Numbered from the stretch's first letter, positions 52,869 through 60,997 are shown. The stretch: 64,000 bases of DNA from Deltaproteobacteria bacterium (GCA_020632995.1 JACKEN010000004.1:434001-498000); one strand, 5' to 3'. The notes: a model not told the origin generated them from the letters alone. Numbers and translations are program-made.

Positions 52869-53557
52869 GGGTCCTGGTGGTGGACGATGAGCCCCTGGCG
52901 CGCAGACGCCTGGTGCGGATGCTGAGCCAGATCGAGGGCGTGCAGGTGGTCGGCGAGGCCGGCGACAGCGTCGATGCACAGGAGCGCATCCAGGCGGTCT
53001 CCCCCGACCTCGTCTTCCTCGACATCCGGATGCCGGGGCTCGACGGCCTGGCCCTGGCCCAGCGCGGTGGTCTCCCGCCGGTGGTCTTCGTCACCGCGCA
53101 CGCCGAGCACGCCCTGCCGGCCTTCGACGTGCCTGCCGTGGACTACCTCCTGAAGCCGGTATCCGAGGCGCGCCTGCAGCGCGCGCTGGAGCGCGCTCGC
53201 GCTCGCGTTGGCCCTCAGCTCCGCATCCATGCACGGACCCGAGCCGGCGTGGTGCTCGTGCCCGCTCCCGAGATCGCGGTGTTCAGCGCACGGGACAAGT
53301 ACAGCGTGTTCTTGCACCGCGGCGACGAGCTCCTCCTCGAGGAGAGCCTCAGCGCCTTGGAGGCCCGGCTCGCCCCCCTGGGCTTCATGCGGGTCCACCG
53401 AGCGGAGCTGGTCAACCTCCACCACGCCCGCGCGCTGTGCACGGGTGGAGGCGGCGCAGCGCTGGAGCTGATCGATGGGCGACGGGTGCCGGTGAGCCGG
53501 AGGATGGTCACCAAGGTGCGCCACCACCTGAGCCGACAAGCGAAGCCGCGGCAGTAG
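52865..53557 (+). CDS. LytTR-family response regulator
   Basis: This 230-residue regulator has a receiver domain (VVDDEPLARRRL, phospho-acceptor Asp53 in FLDIRMPG, Lys in YLLKPV) and a C-terminal LytTR DNA-binding domain (IAVFSARDKYSVFLHRGDEL to VPVSRRMVTKVRHHL). It starts with GTG overlapping the LytS stop as GTGA and is the cognate partner of that kinase. Targets often include the operon itself; no LytTR site pair was found upstream. Confidence 0.92.
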   Translation: MRVLVVDDEPLARRRLVRMLSQIEGVQVVGEAGDSVDAQERIQAVSPDLVFLDIRMPGLDGLALAQRGGLPPVVFVTAHAEHALPAFDVPAVDYLLKPVSEARLQRALERARARVGPQLRIHARTRAGVVLVPAPEIAVFSARDKYSVFLHRGDELLLEESLSALEARLAPLGFMRVHRAELVNLHHARALCTGGGGAALELIDGRRVPVSRRMVTKVRHHLSRQAKPRQ

Positions 53558-53575
53558 TGCTCGACTCGGCGCCCG

Positions 53576-54271
53576 CTACTCGAGCGCGACCTCCAGGACC
53601 ACCGTCTCCTGCTCGGGGGCCAGGGTGCTCTTGCGGGTCACCGCCAGCTCTCCGCCCCGGGAGAGGTCCTGCAGCACCCCCACGAGCTCCGCCCGGGGGA
53701 TCCGCACCACCAGCACCCGGTCGTGGGCGGTCACCGTCCCGCTGTGCGCGTCGGCGATGCGCACCACGCGGGCCCGCACCTCGGCCGCGCCCACGCTGGG
53801 GGCCCGCACCTCGAAGTCCGCCGCCTCGCGCACCACCGGGGCGCCACCGCCCGCGCCGCCCACCTCGACCGCGCCGGTGGGGCCGCGCCCCGGGCCCGCG
53901 AGGGCGACGAAGAGCACGGTCGCGGCCACCGCCGCGCCGGCCATCAACCACTGCCCCCAGTGGCGCGGCTCCTCGTGCAGGGCGACCGCCGGGCGCTGCG
54001 TGACCTCCTGCTGCGCGCGGGCGAGCACCCGGTCCGCGAAGCCCTCGGGGGCCATCAGCGGCGGCTCGCGCAAGAGGCCCTGCACCAGCCGGGACCGGTC
54101 CTCGAACGCGCCCCGGCAGCGGGGGCAGGACGCAAGGTGGCTTTCGAGCCACGCCTCGTCCTCGGGCGAGAGCGGGCCCTCGCCGCGATCGGCGTCCAGG
54201 CGTGCGTCCATCAGCCGCTCGGCGCGAGCGTGAGCGGAGAACAGGGGGGTGAGCGCGTCGAGTGCAGTCAT
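53576..54271 (-). CDS. Membrane anti-sigma factor with zinc-finger (zf-HC2) domain
   Basis: This 231-residue protein has a putative zinc anti-sigma motif, HLASCPRCRGAFEDR (HxxxCxxC), at about 45-59. A membrane helix (WLMAGAAVAATVLFVALA) and a periplasmic domain (about 150-231) follow. It would hold the adjacent ECF sigma factor inactive at the membrane. Its ATG overlaps the sigma stop as ATGA, the usual sigma/anti-sigma order. The periplasmic part should sense the envelope signal, which is unknown. Confidence 0.85.
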   Translation of the reverse strand: MTALDALTPLFSAHARAERLMDARLDADRGEGPLSPEDEAWLESHLASCPRCRGAFEDRSRLVQGLLREPPLMAPEGFADRVLARAQQEVTQRPAVALHEEPRHWGQWLMAGAAVAATVLFVALAGPGRGPTGAVEVGGAGGGAPVVREAADFEVRAPSVGAAEVRARVVRIADAHSGTVTAHDRVLVVRIPRAELVGVLQDLSRGGELAVTRKSTLAPEQETVVLEVALE

Positions 54272-54981
54272 TGGAAGATCCTCGCGAGGCGCTTGGCCAA
54301 CGCAGAGCGGGCGCGGTGGATGCGGCTCTTCACCGTGCCGAGGGGGAGCCCGGTGATGTCCGAGATCTCCTCGTACGACATGTCCTCCATGTCGCGGAGC
54401 ACCACCACCGCCCGGTGGTCCTCGGCCAGCTCCGAGATGGCGGCCTGCACCGCCTCGGCGCGCTGGCTCTGGGCCAGGCGCTCGTCGGCGTCCAGGGCGT
54501 CCTCGTCGGTGAGCCGAGCCAGCCGGTCCTCGGCCAGCTCGGGGGGGACGCGGCCGGCGGCCCGCCCCCGCCGCTCCAGGTACTTGATCCGGTTCAGGGT
54601 CTGGTTCTTGGCGATGCGGAACAGCCAGGTGGAGAAGGCGGACTCGCCGCGGAACTCCCCCGCGTTCCGATAGAGGGTGAGGAACACGTCCTGGGCGAGG
54701 TCCTCGGCCTCGGCCCGGTCGCCCACCATGCGGGCGCAGAACGCGAACACCCGGTGCTGGTATCGCTCCACGAGGAGCTGGAAGGCGCGCTGGTCCCCCG
54801 CCGCCACCCGCTCGAGCAGGACCTTCTCGTCCATGGGCGTGGCCGGGTCCCGGGTCGACGCCCCGCCGCGCTCCGCCGGCCGGGGGCCCGCAGCGCGCTC
54901 CGAGGAGCGCTCATCAGCCACGGTCAGCGCCGAGCGAGCCATGGGGGCGTTGGTCGGGGGCTCGGGCATGGCGCGCAGCAT
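54268..54981 (-). CDS. ECF RNA polymerase sigma factor
   Basis: This 237-residue sigma factor has region 2 (FQLLVERYQHRVFAFCARMV, DLAQDVFLTLYRNA) and region 4 (LAEDHRAVVVLRDMEDMSYE, then GTVKSRIHRARSAL). I use the ATG at 54981 because a predicted ECF promoter places the transcript start about nine bases upstream; ATGs at 54969 and 54942 are alternatives. The N-terminal 45 residues would then be a low-complexity tail. It is coupled to the anti-sigma gene and probably autoregulated through that promoter. Confidence 0.9.
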   Translation of the reverse strand: MLRAMPEPPTNAPMARSALTVADERSSERAAGPRPAERGGASTRDPATPMDEKVLLERVAAGDQRAFQLLVERYQHRVFAFCARMVGDRAEAEDLAQDVFLTLYRNAGEFRGESAFSTWLFRIAKNQTLNRIKYLERRGRAAGRVPPELAEDRLARLTDEDALDADERLAQSQRAEAVQAAISELAEDHRAVVVLRDMEDMSYEEISDITGLPLGTVKSRIHRARSALAKRLARIFQ

Positions 54982-54995
54982 CAACACCTGGAACG

Positions 54996-55021
54996 GACAA
55001 CCAGCTCCCGCGGTGGGTTCC
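54996..55021 (-). promoter_or_regulatory. ECF-type promoter upstream of the sigma factor gene
   Basis: On the minus strand, GGAACCC (55021-55015) and GTC (54998-54996) are separated by 16 bases, the pattern of sigma-E/ECF02-type promoters. It lies immediately upstream of the ECF gene and suggests autoregulation. Confidence 0.6.
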
Positions 55022-55086
55022 CGAGGAAAAAATCGGCCGAGGGACGTGTTGCCCTCGCGTATTCCCTGCCAGATTATGGGGCTACG

Positions 55087-55626
55087 GTGACCTCGGACGC
55101 CACCCCCACCACGCAGACCCCCACCACCCAGCTCGACATGCGCCCGCACTTCGAGCTGTTCGTGGAGCGGCCCCCCGACCAGGTCCTGGCCTGCCTCGAG
55201 CGGCGCTTCCACGAGGTGGCCTGGGAGGGCGACATGCGGGGCAGCCACGTCCAGGTGATGGTCCCCACCAAGGACCGCCACCTCTGGTCCCCCTGGCTCA
55301 CCTTCGACGTGCGCCAGGACGAGGGCGGCAGCCGCCTCGAGGGCCGCTTCGCCCCCCACCCCGCGGCCTGGACCCTGTTCATGGCCCTGTACGCCATGCT
55401 CGGCTTCACCGCCCTGGGCCTGCTCTTCTTCGGCGTCTCGCAGTGGCTGGCCGACCAGGCCCCCACCGCGCTGTGGGGCCTGCCGGTCCTCGGCGCGCTC
55501 GCCGCCCTCCTGTATGGGGTGCCCTTCATCGGCCAGGGGCTCACCGCCCAGCAGATGTGCGCGATGCGCAGCTTCGTGTCGGGGTGCGTGCAGGAGCAGG
55601 GGCCGAAGCCCCCCGAGAGCTGCTGA
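55087..55626 (+). CDS. Hypothetical membrane protein with two TM helices
   Basis: This 179-residue protein has an N-terminal soluble domain (MRPHFELFVERPPDQVLACL, VQVMVPTKDRHLWSPWLTFD) and two adjacent hydrophobic segments (TLFMALYAMLGFTALGLLFF and ALWGLPVLGALAALLYGVPF). The C-terminus carries Cys residues (QQMCAMRSFVSGCVQ). I do not recognise the family. The start is the GTG at 55087. It is divergent from the ECF sigma gene, so sigma-dependent control is possible. Confidence 0.62.
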   Translation: MTSDATPTTQTPTTQLDMRPHFELFVERPPDQVLACLERRFHEVAWEGDMRGSHVQVMVPTKDRHLWSPWLTFDVRQDEGGSRLEGRFAPHPAAWTLFMALYAMLGFTALGLLFFGVSQWLADQAPTALWGLPVLGALAALLYGVPFIGQGLTAQQMCAMRSFVSGCVQEQGPKPPESC

Positions 55627-55644
55627 CGCCGGCTCGTCGGCGCC

Positions 55645-56109
55645 TCAGCGGAGCGCCTCCACCTGCGACATCAGGCCGGACATCCTGCCCAGGCGCTCGC
55701 ACAGCTCGTCGATGGTGACCTCGTCGGTCTGGCTCACCGCCAGGCACTCGAAGAAGTCGCGCACCGACAAGATGCCCTGGGGCACCTGGTCCGCGTCCAC
55801 CACCGGGAGGTGGCGGAACCGGTGCGTCTTGATGAGCTGGTAGCACTCGAGCACCGAGGTTTCGGGGCGCACCGAGATCGGGTTCTGGGTCGCCACGTCG
55901 CCGACCTGGGTCTTCGTTGGATCCAGCCCCTTGGCCACCACCCGCTCCAGCACGTCGCGCTCGGTGAACATCGCGTGCAACCTACCTTGCTTCACCACCA
56001 CCAGCGCGCCCATGTGGTGGGACGCCATCGTCTCCGCCGCAGCCTGGACCGTCGAGCTGGGCTCGACGGTGATGACGTTGGTGCTCATGACCCTCTGAAT
56101 GCCGACCAC
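55645..56109 (-). CDS. CBS-domain protein
   Basis: This 154-residue protein consists of two CBS motifs (VITVEPSSTVQAAAETMASH and NPISVRPETSVLECYQLIKT), a Bateman module that binds adenosyl nucleotides, plus a short helical tail. The GTG at 56109 is chosen because GGAGGG lies seven bases upstream; an ATG 21 bases inside is the alternative. It converges with the 55087 gene. It probably reports energy charge to an unknown partner. Confidence 0.85.
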   Translation of the reverse strand: MVGIQRVMSTNVITVEPSSTVQAAAETMASHHMGALVVVKQGRLHAMFTERDVLERVVAKGLDPTKTQVGDVATQNPISVRPETSVLECYQLIKTHRFRHLPVVDADQVPQGILSVRDFFECLAVSQTDEVTIDELCERLGRMSGLMSQVEALR

Positions 56110-56267
56110 TTGTGTACCCTCCTCCGCGGCCTGACCGCGCGGCGCGGGAGCTTACTTCCGCAGGAGTTCGGGTGTATCGCCTGAGGTGGATGGTACTTCC
56201 TCATCGAGTCCATGAACCGATGGAGGGGCTCGACCGGGACCCGGACGGCGGCCAACGCCTGCGCGGC

Positions 56268-57623
56268 TCAGGGCCGGACGATCGTGTTGCCAAAGGTGGT
56301 GGTCCGCAGGATCGGGGTGGCGCTCCAGACGCCTCCTGGCGGCATGAGCTCGGCGCTCACGCCGTCCGCCAGGCCCACGGGGGAGGGCCAGCCGACCACC
56401 GTGCCCCGGTACTCGACCCCGCCGAAGACGATCACGAACTCGGCGTCGATGCCCGCCTGGAGCAGGCCGAGGTGCGGGAGGAGGGTCCCCGGGCCCACGT
56501 TGCTGCTCAAGACCATCGTGTAGACGCCATCGTTGGCCACGAGATCGCCCGCAGTCCCGTCGTCGACCGCGTCGACCTCCCACCAGCTCGTGAACGTCCC
56601 CTTCACCCGAACCGGCTGCAGGCCCGGGCCGAAGATCCACCCCACCGCGAGGTTCGAGGTGTCGATGCTCACCCGGAGGTCGATCTGGCCGTGGGCCGGG
56701 ATCACCAGAGGCTGGGCCACGATCTCCTGCGTCCAGCCCGCCGGCACGGTGAACGTCGCGTTCGAGCCGATCCAGATCCAGCCCATCGATGACTCGGCCC
56801 CGTACTCGAAGATCAGCGGTTGGTTCGGGGTGGGGAGGAACGTCGTCACGCACCACCGATGGTCCCCCGCCACCGCGTTCACCGGCTCGTGGCCACCCTG
56901 GGTGTATGGGCCATCGTCATAGACCCGGGGATACGGCCCCGACCACGCCAGGTCACGGGTCACGATGCGCGTGGCGGAGTTGTAGGAGAGCGAGCCCTTC
57001 CAGGCGAGGCCGTCGTTGGGCCCGTAGGTGCGGTTGGCGCTGTCGTCGATGCAGAACGACAGCGGCGTGGTCCCCGCCGGGGGTATGAAGCCGACCACGC
57101 CCCCGTCTGCCGGCCCCGCGTCCGCGCTGACGCCGCTGTCCGCCGGCCCCGCATCCACCCCGGAGTCCGCCGCGACGCCAGAGTCCACCGCGACCCCCGA
57201 GTCCACCGCGACCCCAGAGTCCACCGCGACCCCAGAGTCCACCGCGACCCCAGAGTCCGCCGCGATCCCGGAGTCCGCCGCGACCCCCGAGTCCGCCGCG
57301 ATCCCTGAGTCCGCTTCGACCCCCGAGTCGACCTCGACCCCCGAGTCCACCTCGACCCCTGAGTCCACCTCGACCCCTGAGTCGGGCGTGGTGCCGCTGT
57401 CCGCAACCGGTCCTGCGTCGGGCTCACCACAGGTACAGGCGAAGAAGCCGGTGCCAGCCGGGTTGCAGACCTGGCTGCCCGAGCACCCACCGGGCCCCGT
57501 GCAAGCCAGGCTGCGACCCGGCGCGCAGACCGGAGCCTCCTCACTGCTGCACGCGGTCGAGATCAGCGCGGCCGAGAGGGTGAGGACGGTAAGTACCGGA
57601 CGGGCACGAGACATCGCGCTCAT
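56268..57623 (-). CDS. Lipoprotein with long DSG hexapeptide repeat stalk
   Basis: This 451-residue protein has a signal peptide ending in a lipobox (AALISTACSSE), a Cys-rich segment (GPGGCSGSQVCNPAGTG), then 13 consecutive hexapeptides of the form x-[VA]-D-S-G-[VI] (about 80-160). A C-terminal globular domain follows (residues about 190-451; LDDSANRTYG-like start, then NATFTVPAGWTQEI). The repeat stalk likely holds the domain away from the outer membrane. The ATG at 57623 is preferred over a GTG four codons upstream. No function is known. Confidence 0.75.
   Translation of the reverse strand: MSAMSRARPVLTVLTLSAALISTACSSEEAPVCAPGRSLACTGPGGCSGSQVCNPAGTGFFACTCGEPDAGPVADSGTTPDSGVEVDSGVEVDSGVEVDSGVEADSGIAADSGVAADSGIAADSGVAVDSGVAVDSGVAVDSGVAVDSGVAADSGVDAGPADSGVSADAGPADGGVVGFIPPAGTTPLSFCIDDSANRTYGPNDGLAWKGSLSYNSATRIVTRDLAWSGPYPRVYDDGPYTQGGHEPVNAVAGDHRWCVTTFLPTPNQPLIFEYGAESSMGWIWIGSNATFTVPAGWTQEIVAQPLVIPAHGQIDLRVSIDTSNLAVGWIFGPGLQPVRVKGTFTSWWEVDAVDDGTAGDLVANDGVYTMVLSSNVGPGTLLPHLGLLQAGIDAEFVIVFGGVEYRGTVVGWPSPVGLADGVSAELMPPGGVWSATPILRTTTFGNTIVRP
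57163..57384. repeat. Thirteen tandem 18-bp coding repeats (DSG stalk)
   Basis: The unit GAGTCCACCGCGACCCCA and variants repeats in register from 57163 to 57384, with twelve steps of exactly 18 bases. The variation is mostly at codon third positions and in the Val/Ala position, so copy number may vary between strains. Confidence 0.9.
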
Positions 57624-57697
57624 CACCTTGCCCACAACGGGACACCAAGTCCAACTGTGAGAACCGGCACGGCGGGGCGCGCGCGGCGCTCGCCCGG

Positions 57698-58627
57698 TCA
57701 GGCGGCGAGCGACGCGACGTACTCCGAGGCGGCGATCGCGGCGATCGCGCCGTCGGACACCGCGGTGGTGACCTGCCGATACCGCTTCTGGCGGGCGTCA
57801 CCCGCCGCGAACACCCCGGCCACGCTGGTCTTCATCGACTCGTCGGTGAGGATCTCGCCCCGCTCGTTGATGTCGATCTTCTCCCGCAGCCAGCCGGTGT
57901 TCGGCACGTAGCCGATGAACAAGAAGACGCCGCTCACCGGGGTCCTCGTCACCTCGCCGGTGCGCTTGTGCTCGGAGATCACCGCGGTGAGGCTCTCCTC
58001 GCCCTCGAAGTCCTTCACCGTCTGCTCCATGAGGAAGCGGATCTTCGGGTTCTTCTTGGCCTGCTCCACCGCCCACGGTTGGGCCTGGAAGTGATCGAAC
58101 TCGTGGATGATTGTGACGCTGGACGCGAACTTCGTGAGCGACACTGCCTCCTCGAGCGCGGAGTTTCCCCCGCCGATCACGGCGATGTCCTGGTCGGTGA
58201 AGAAGTCACCGTCGCAGGTGGCGCAGTACGAGATCCCACGCCCCTGGAAGCGCGCCTCGGAGCCGAGGCCCAGGGTGCGAGGCATCGCGCCGGGGGCGAG
58301 GATGATCGCGGGGGCCACGAAGGTCCCCTCGTCCTCGACCACCACGCTCTTCTCCGCCCCGGTGAGGGCCACCTCGGCCACCTCGGCGTGGGACAACAGC
58401 CGCGCCCCGAAGGACTCGGCCTGTCGCCGCATGGTCATCACGATGTCGGCCCCGGAGGCCTCGAGGACCCCGGGATAGTTGGCCACCTTGTAGGTCAGGT
58501 TCATCTGGCCGCCAGGCGTGCCGGTGTCGATGATCAGGGTCTTGAGGTGGGCGCGCGCTCCGTAGAGCGCCGCGGTGAGCCCCGCGGCGCCGCCGCCCAA
58601 GACGATCAGGTCATAGCGCTCGGTCAT
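57698..58627 (-). CDS. trxB: Thioredoxin-disulfide reductase
   Basis: This 309-residue flavoprotein contains the FAD Rossmann motif (IVLGGGAAGLTAA), the redox pair CATC (Cys135 and Cys138) in CATCDGDFF, the NADPH motif (VIGGGNSALEEA) and the late FAD motif (GVFAAGDARQKRYRQ). It reduces thioredoxin with NADPH. Its ATG overlaps the stop of the thioredoxin-like gene as ATGA, and the arsR-type regulator lies upstream in the same operon, so it is likely redox-regulated with its substrate. Confidence 0.93.
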   Translation of the reverse strand: MTERYDLIVLGGGAAGLTAALYGARAHLKTLIIDTGTPGGQMNLTYKVANYPGVLEASGADIVMTMRRQAESFGARLLSHAEVAEVALTGAEKSVVVEDEGTFVAPAIILAPGAMPRTLGLGSEARFQGRGISYCATCDGDFFTDQDIAVIGGGNSALEEAVSLTKFASSVTIIHEFDHFQAQPWAVEQAKKNPKIRFLMEQTVKDFEGEESLTAVISEHKRTGEVTRTPVSGVFLFIGYVPNTGWLREKIDINERGEILTDESMKTSVAGVFAAGDARQKRYRQVTTAVSDGAIAAIAASEYVASLAA

Positions 58628-58971
58628 GGCGACAGCCTGCCGTCGAGGATCTCCTTGACCTGCTTCTTGTTCTGGATGCTGCTGGTCGCCGCGACCACCC
58701 CGCCGTCCTTGTAGTAGACGGTGAAGGGCAGCCCCATGAAGCCGTTGGTCTCGGGGAGGCGCCGGATGGTCTGCATCGCCACCGCGGTGTCGAAGTCCAT
58801 GTCGTAGAAGTTGACGTCCGGGTAGTTGGACTTCAGCGCGTCCATGACGCTGTAGACCGGGACGCACATCGGCCCCATCCGGCCGCAGACCACGGCCACC
58901 TTGGCGCCGCTCGCGATGAGCTGTTCGTACTGCTCCACGGACTCGATGTGCTGAAGGTTGGTGTTGAGCAT
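58624..58971 (-). CDS. Thioredoxin-like protein lacking the first CGPC cysteine
   Basis: This 115-residue thioredoxin-fold protein aligns by its cis-Pro segment (FMGLPFTVYY) and strand order. The active site reads CGRMGPMC: Cys29 and Cys36 remain, but the first Cys of the usual CGPC is Met34-position chemistry absent, leaving GPMC with Cys36 alone at the second site. Ordinary disulfide exchange is therefore doubtful; Cys29 could form a distant pair. It is encoded between an ArsR regulator and trxB in one operon, so a redox role with TrxB is likely. Confidence 0.75.
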   Translation of the reverse strand: MLNTNLQHIESVEQYEQLIASGAKVAVVCGRMGPMCVPVYSVMDALKSNYPDVNFYDMDFDTAVAMQTIRRLPETNGFMGLPFTVYYKDGGVVAATSSIQNKKQVKEILDGRLSP

Positions 58972-58987
58972 TGGGATCTCCGTTTCG

Positions 58988-59335
58988 TTAGCGCTTGGGC
59001 GCGCCCCGCGACGGCTTCGGGCTCGTGTCCGAGGTCGGGGCCGGAGTGCGCGCCTCCGTAATGGCGTCGAGGGCGGCGATGAGGCTCCTGGTCCGGCGCG
59101 CGTGCGTCAGCGCGTAGCTGCGACAGCGGCCTTGCGGCTCGCACGCGATCAGACCGGCGTCCCGCAGGATCCCGAGCTGCTTGGAGACCACGGCCTGCTC
59201 GGCCCCGATCGTCTCCACCAGCTCGCCGACGATGGCGGGACCGTCGAGCAGCCGCTCCAGGATGGCGAGGCGGAGCGGGCTGGTCAAAAGACCCGCCGTC
59301 GTCGCGCGCTCATCGCTGGAGGCTTGCTTGCTCAT
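58988..59335 (-). CDS. ArsR-family winged-helix regulator
   Basis: This 115-residue repressor-type protein has the ArsR winged helix (SPLRLAILERLLDGPAIVGE, then QAVVSKQLGILRDAGLI and the wing CEPQGRCRSYALT). Only one or two Cys are present, at the wing, so it is more like the redox-sensing members than the metal-binding ones. It leads the operon with the thioredoxin-like and trxB genes. An operator lies between the -35 and -10 of its promoter, so it should repress its own operon. Confidence 0.85.
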   Translation of the reverse strand: MSKQASSDERATTAGLLTSPLRLAILERLLDGPAIVGELVETIGAEQAVVSKQLGILRDAGLIACEPQGRCRSYALTHARRTRSLIAALDAITEARTPAPTSDTSPKPSRGAPKR

Positions 59336-59367
59336 CGCCCACCGACACCCGACAACCGATATCGGCG

Positions 59368-59397
59368 CTTATATATATCCCGTTAGATATGCGTCAA
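59368..59397 (-). promoter_or_regulatory. Promoter with internal operator for the arsR-trx-trxB operon
   Basis: On the minus strand TTGACG (59397-59392) is followed after 16 bases by TATATA (59375-59370). The spacer holds the inverted repeat ATATC-N6-GATAT (plus strand 59375-59390). The region is strongly A+T rich. This is the layout expected for self-repression by the ArsR-type protein. Confidence 0.65.
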
Positions 59398-59440
59398 GCG
59401 GTCGGCGACCGCGCGCCAGATTGAGGCGACGACCCCTAAG

Positions 59441-60979
59441 CTAGGCTTCGGTCCGGGCGGCCAGGCGCTCCACCAGCGCGGCCAGGGTGCGCACCCCGAA
59501 CCCGGTGGCCCCCTTCGGGGTGTGGCCCGCCGCCTTGCCGGAGAAGACCGGCCCCGCCACGTCGAGGTGGGCCCACCGGACCCCTTCGTCCACGAAGGCC
59601 TGCAGGAAGAGCGCGGCGGTGATCGCCCCGCCCCAGCGCTCGCCGAGGTTCTTGATGTCCGCCACGTCGCTGTCGAGCTGGTCGCGGAGCGCGCCGTCGA
59701 GCGGCATGCGCCAGAACGCCTCGCCGCTCTCCTTCCACGCCGCGGCGAGGTCCTCGGCCAGGTCCTCCTCGCGCACGAAGGCACCGGCGGTGAGCTTGCC
59801 GAGCGCCACCATGCACGCCCCGGTGAGGGTGGCGAGGTCCACGATGTCGGTGGGTCGCTGGTCCTGGGCGTAGGCCAGCGCGTCGGCCAGCACGAGGCGC
59901 CCCTCGGCGTCGGTGTTGAGGATCTCGACCGAGATCCCCTTCTTGCCGGTGATGATGTCGCCCGGCCGGATCGCGTTGCCGTCGGGCATGTTCTCGGCCG
60001 CGCCGATGATCCCGTGCACCACGCAACCTGGCTTCAGGTTCGCCACCGCCTGCATCGCCCCGATCACCGCGGCGGCGCCGCCCATGTCGATCTTCATCTC
60101 CATCATGCCGTCCGCCGGCTTGAGCGAAAGGCCGCCCGCGTCGAAGGTCAGCCCCTTGCCCACCAGGCAGATCACCCGGTCCGAGGTCTTCTTGTCCGGG
60201 GTGTAGGTCATGTGGACGAGCCGCGGCTCGTTGCGGCTGCCCTTCCCCACCCCGAGGTGCAGGTTCATGTTCTGGCGCTCCATGTCCCGCACCGTCAGGA
60301 CCTTGATCGCCAGCTCGTGGGCCTTGGCCACCTTCTTCGCGCGCTCCGACAGCTCGATCGGGGTCAGCACGTTGGGCGGGCAGTTCACGAGGTCGCGGGC
60401 CACCGCCACCGCGTCGGCCATGGCCTGGCCCTTCTGGAGCGCGGCCCGCAGCTGCGCCCCGCGGATGCCCTGGACGTCCTCGGCCACGAAGGCCACCTTG
60501 GCCTCCTTGAGGGCGGTCGGGCGCTGCTCCTTGGTGCGGTACTCGACGTAGCGGTAGGTCCCCAGCTCCGCCCCCTCGGCCAGGGCCTGCACCAGGGCGA
60601 GCACCGACTGGGGCTCCCCGTCGCCCTGCTCGGGGATGGTGAGCTGCAGGGCCATGGACGCCGCCCCGACCTTCAGGGCCACCCGGGCCGCCTCACCCGC
60701 CAGGCGTCGGGCCGCCTCGGGCCCGTAGCCCGCGCGGGGCCCGTACCCGTAGACCAGCACCCGCTTGGCCAACAGTCCGCCGCCCACGTTGAAGACCAGG
60801 GTCTGGCCGGGCCGGCCCTTGAAGTCCTCCTCGCGGCACGCGCTCTCGAGAGCGCCGTCCAGGCCGCGGTTCAGGTGCGCGAAGGTCAGGCCCCGGTCCG
60901 GCTCGTCGGAGAAGACGCCGACCGCCAGCAGGTCCACTGGCGCCTCGCGCAGGTCGTCCGTGTAGAGGCTGAGCTTCAT
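59441..60979 (-). CDS. pepA: Leucyl aminopeptidase (M17)
   Basis: This 512-residue cytosolic aminopeptidase hydrolyses N-terminal residues with two metal ions. The M17 signature NTDAEGRL is present, with metal and catalytic residues in VGKGLTFDAGGLSLKP and EMKIDMGGAAAVIG. The C-terminal GGAITAALFLQAFV and AHLDVAGP segments match the family. Length is normal. A TGC-TATGGG box nine bases upstream of the ATG suggests a leaderless transcript. PepA can also bind DNA in E. coli; there is no evidence of that here. Confidence 0.95.
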   Translation of the reverse strand: MKLSLYTDDLREAPVDLLAVGVFSDEPDRGLTFAHLNRGLDGALESACREEDFKGRPGQTLVFNVGGGLLAKRVLVYGYGPRAGYGPEAARRLAGEAARVALKVGAASMALQLTIPEQGDGEPQSVLALVQALAEGAELGTYRYVEYRTKEQRPTALKEAKVAFVAEDVQGIRGAQLRAALQKGQAMADAVAVARDLVNCPPNVLTPIELSERAKKVAKAHELAIKVLTVRDMERQNMNLHLGVGKGSRNEPRLVHMTYTPDKKTSDRVICLVGKGLTFDAGGLSLKPADGMMEMKIDMGGAAAVIGAMQAVANLKPGCVVHGIIGAAENMPDGNAIRPGDIITGKKGISVEILNTDAEGRLVLADALAYAQDQRPTDIVDLATLTGACMVALGKLTAGAFVREEDLAEDLAAAWKESGEAFWRMPLDGALRDQLDSDVADIKNLGERWGGAITAALFLQAFVDEGVRWAHLDVAGPVFSGKAAGHTPKGATGFGVRTLAALVERLAARTEA

Positions 60980-60988
60980 GCAATCGGG

Positions 60989-60997
60989 CCCATAGCA
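60989..60997 (-). promoter_or_regulatory. Extended -10-like element before pepA
   Basis: On the minus strand TGC-TATGGG ends nine bases before the ATG at 60979. The sixth base is G rather than T, so it is weaker than the other members of this class. Confidence 0.35.

Noticed and set aside
57163..57384. Regular 18-bp repeats as a CRISPR or regulatory array
   Set aside because: The repeats are in frame and encode DSG hexapeptides of a lipoprotein stalk, with no spacers.
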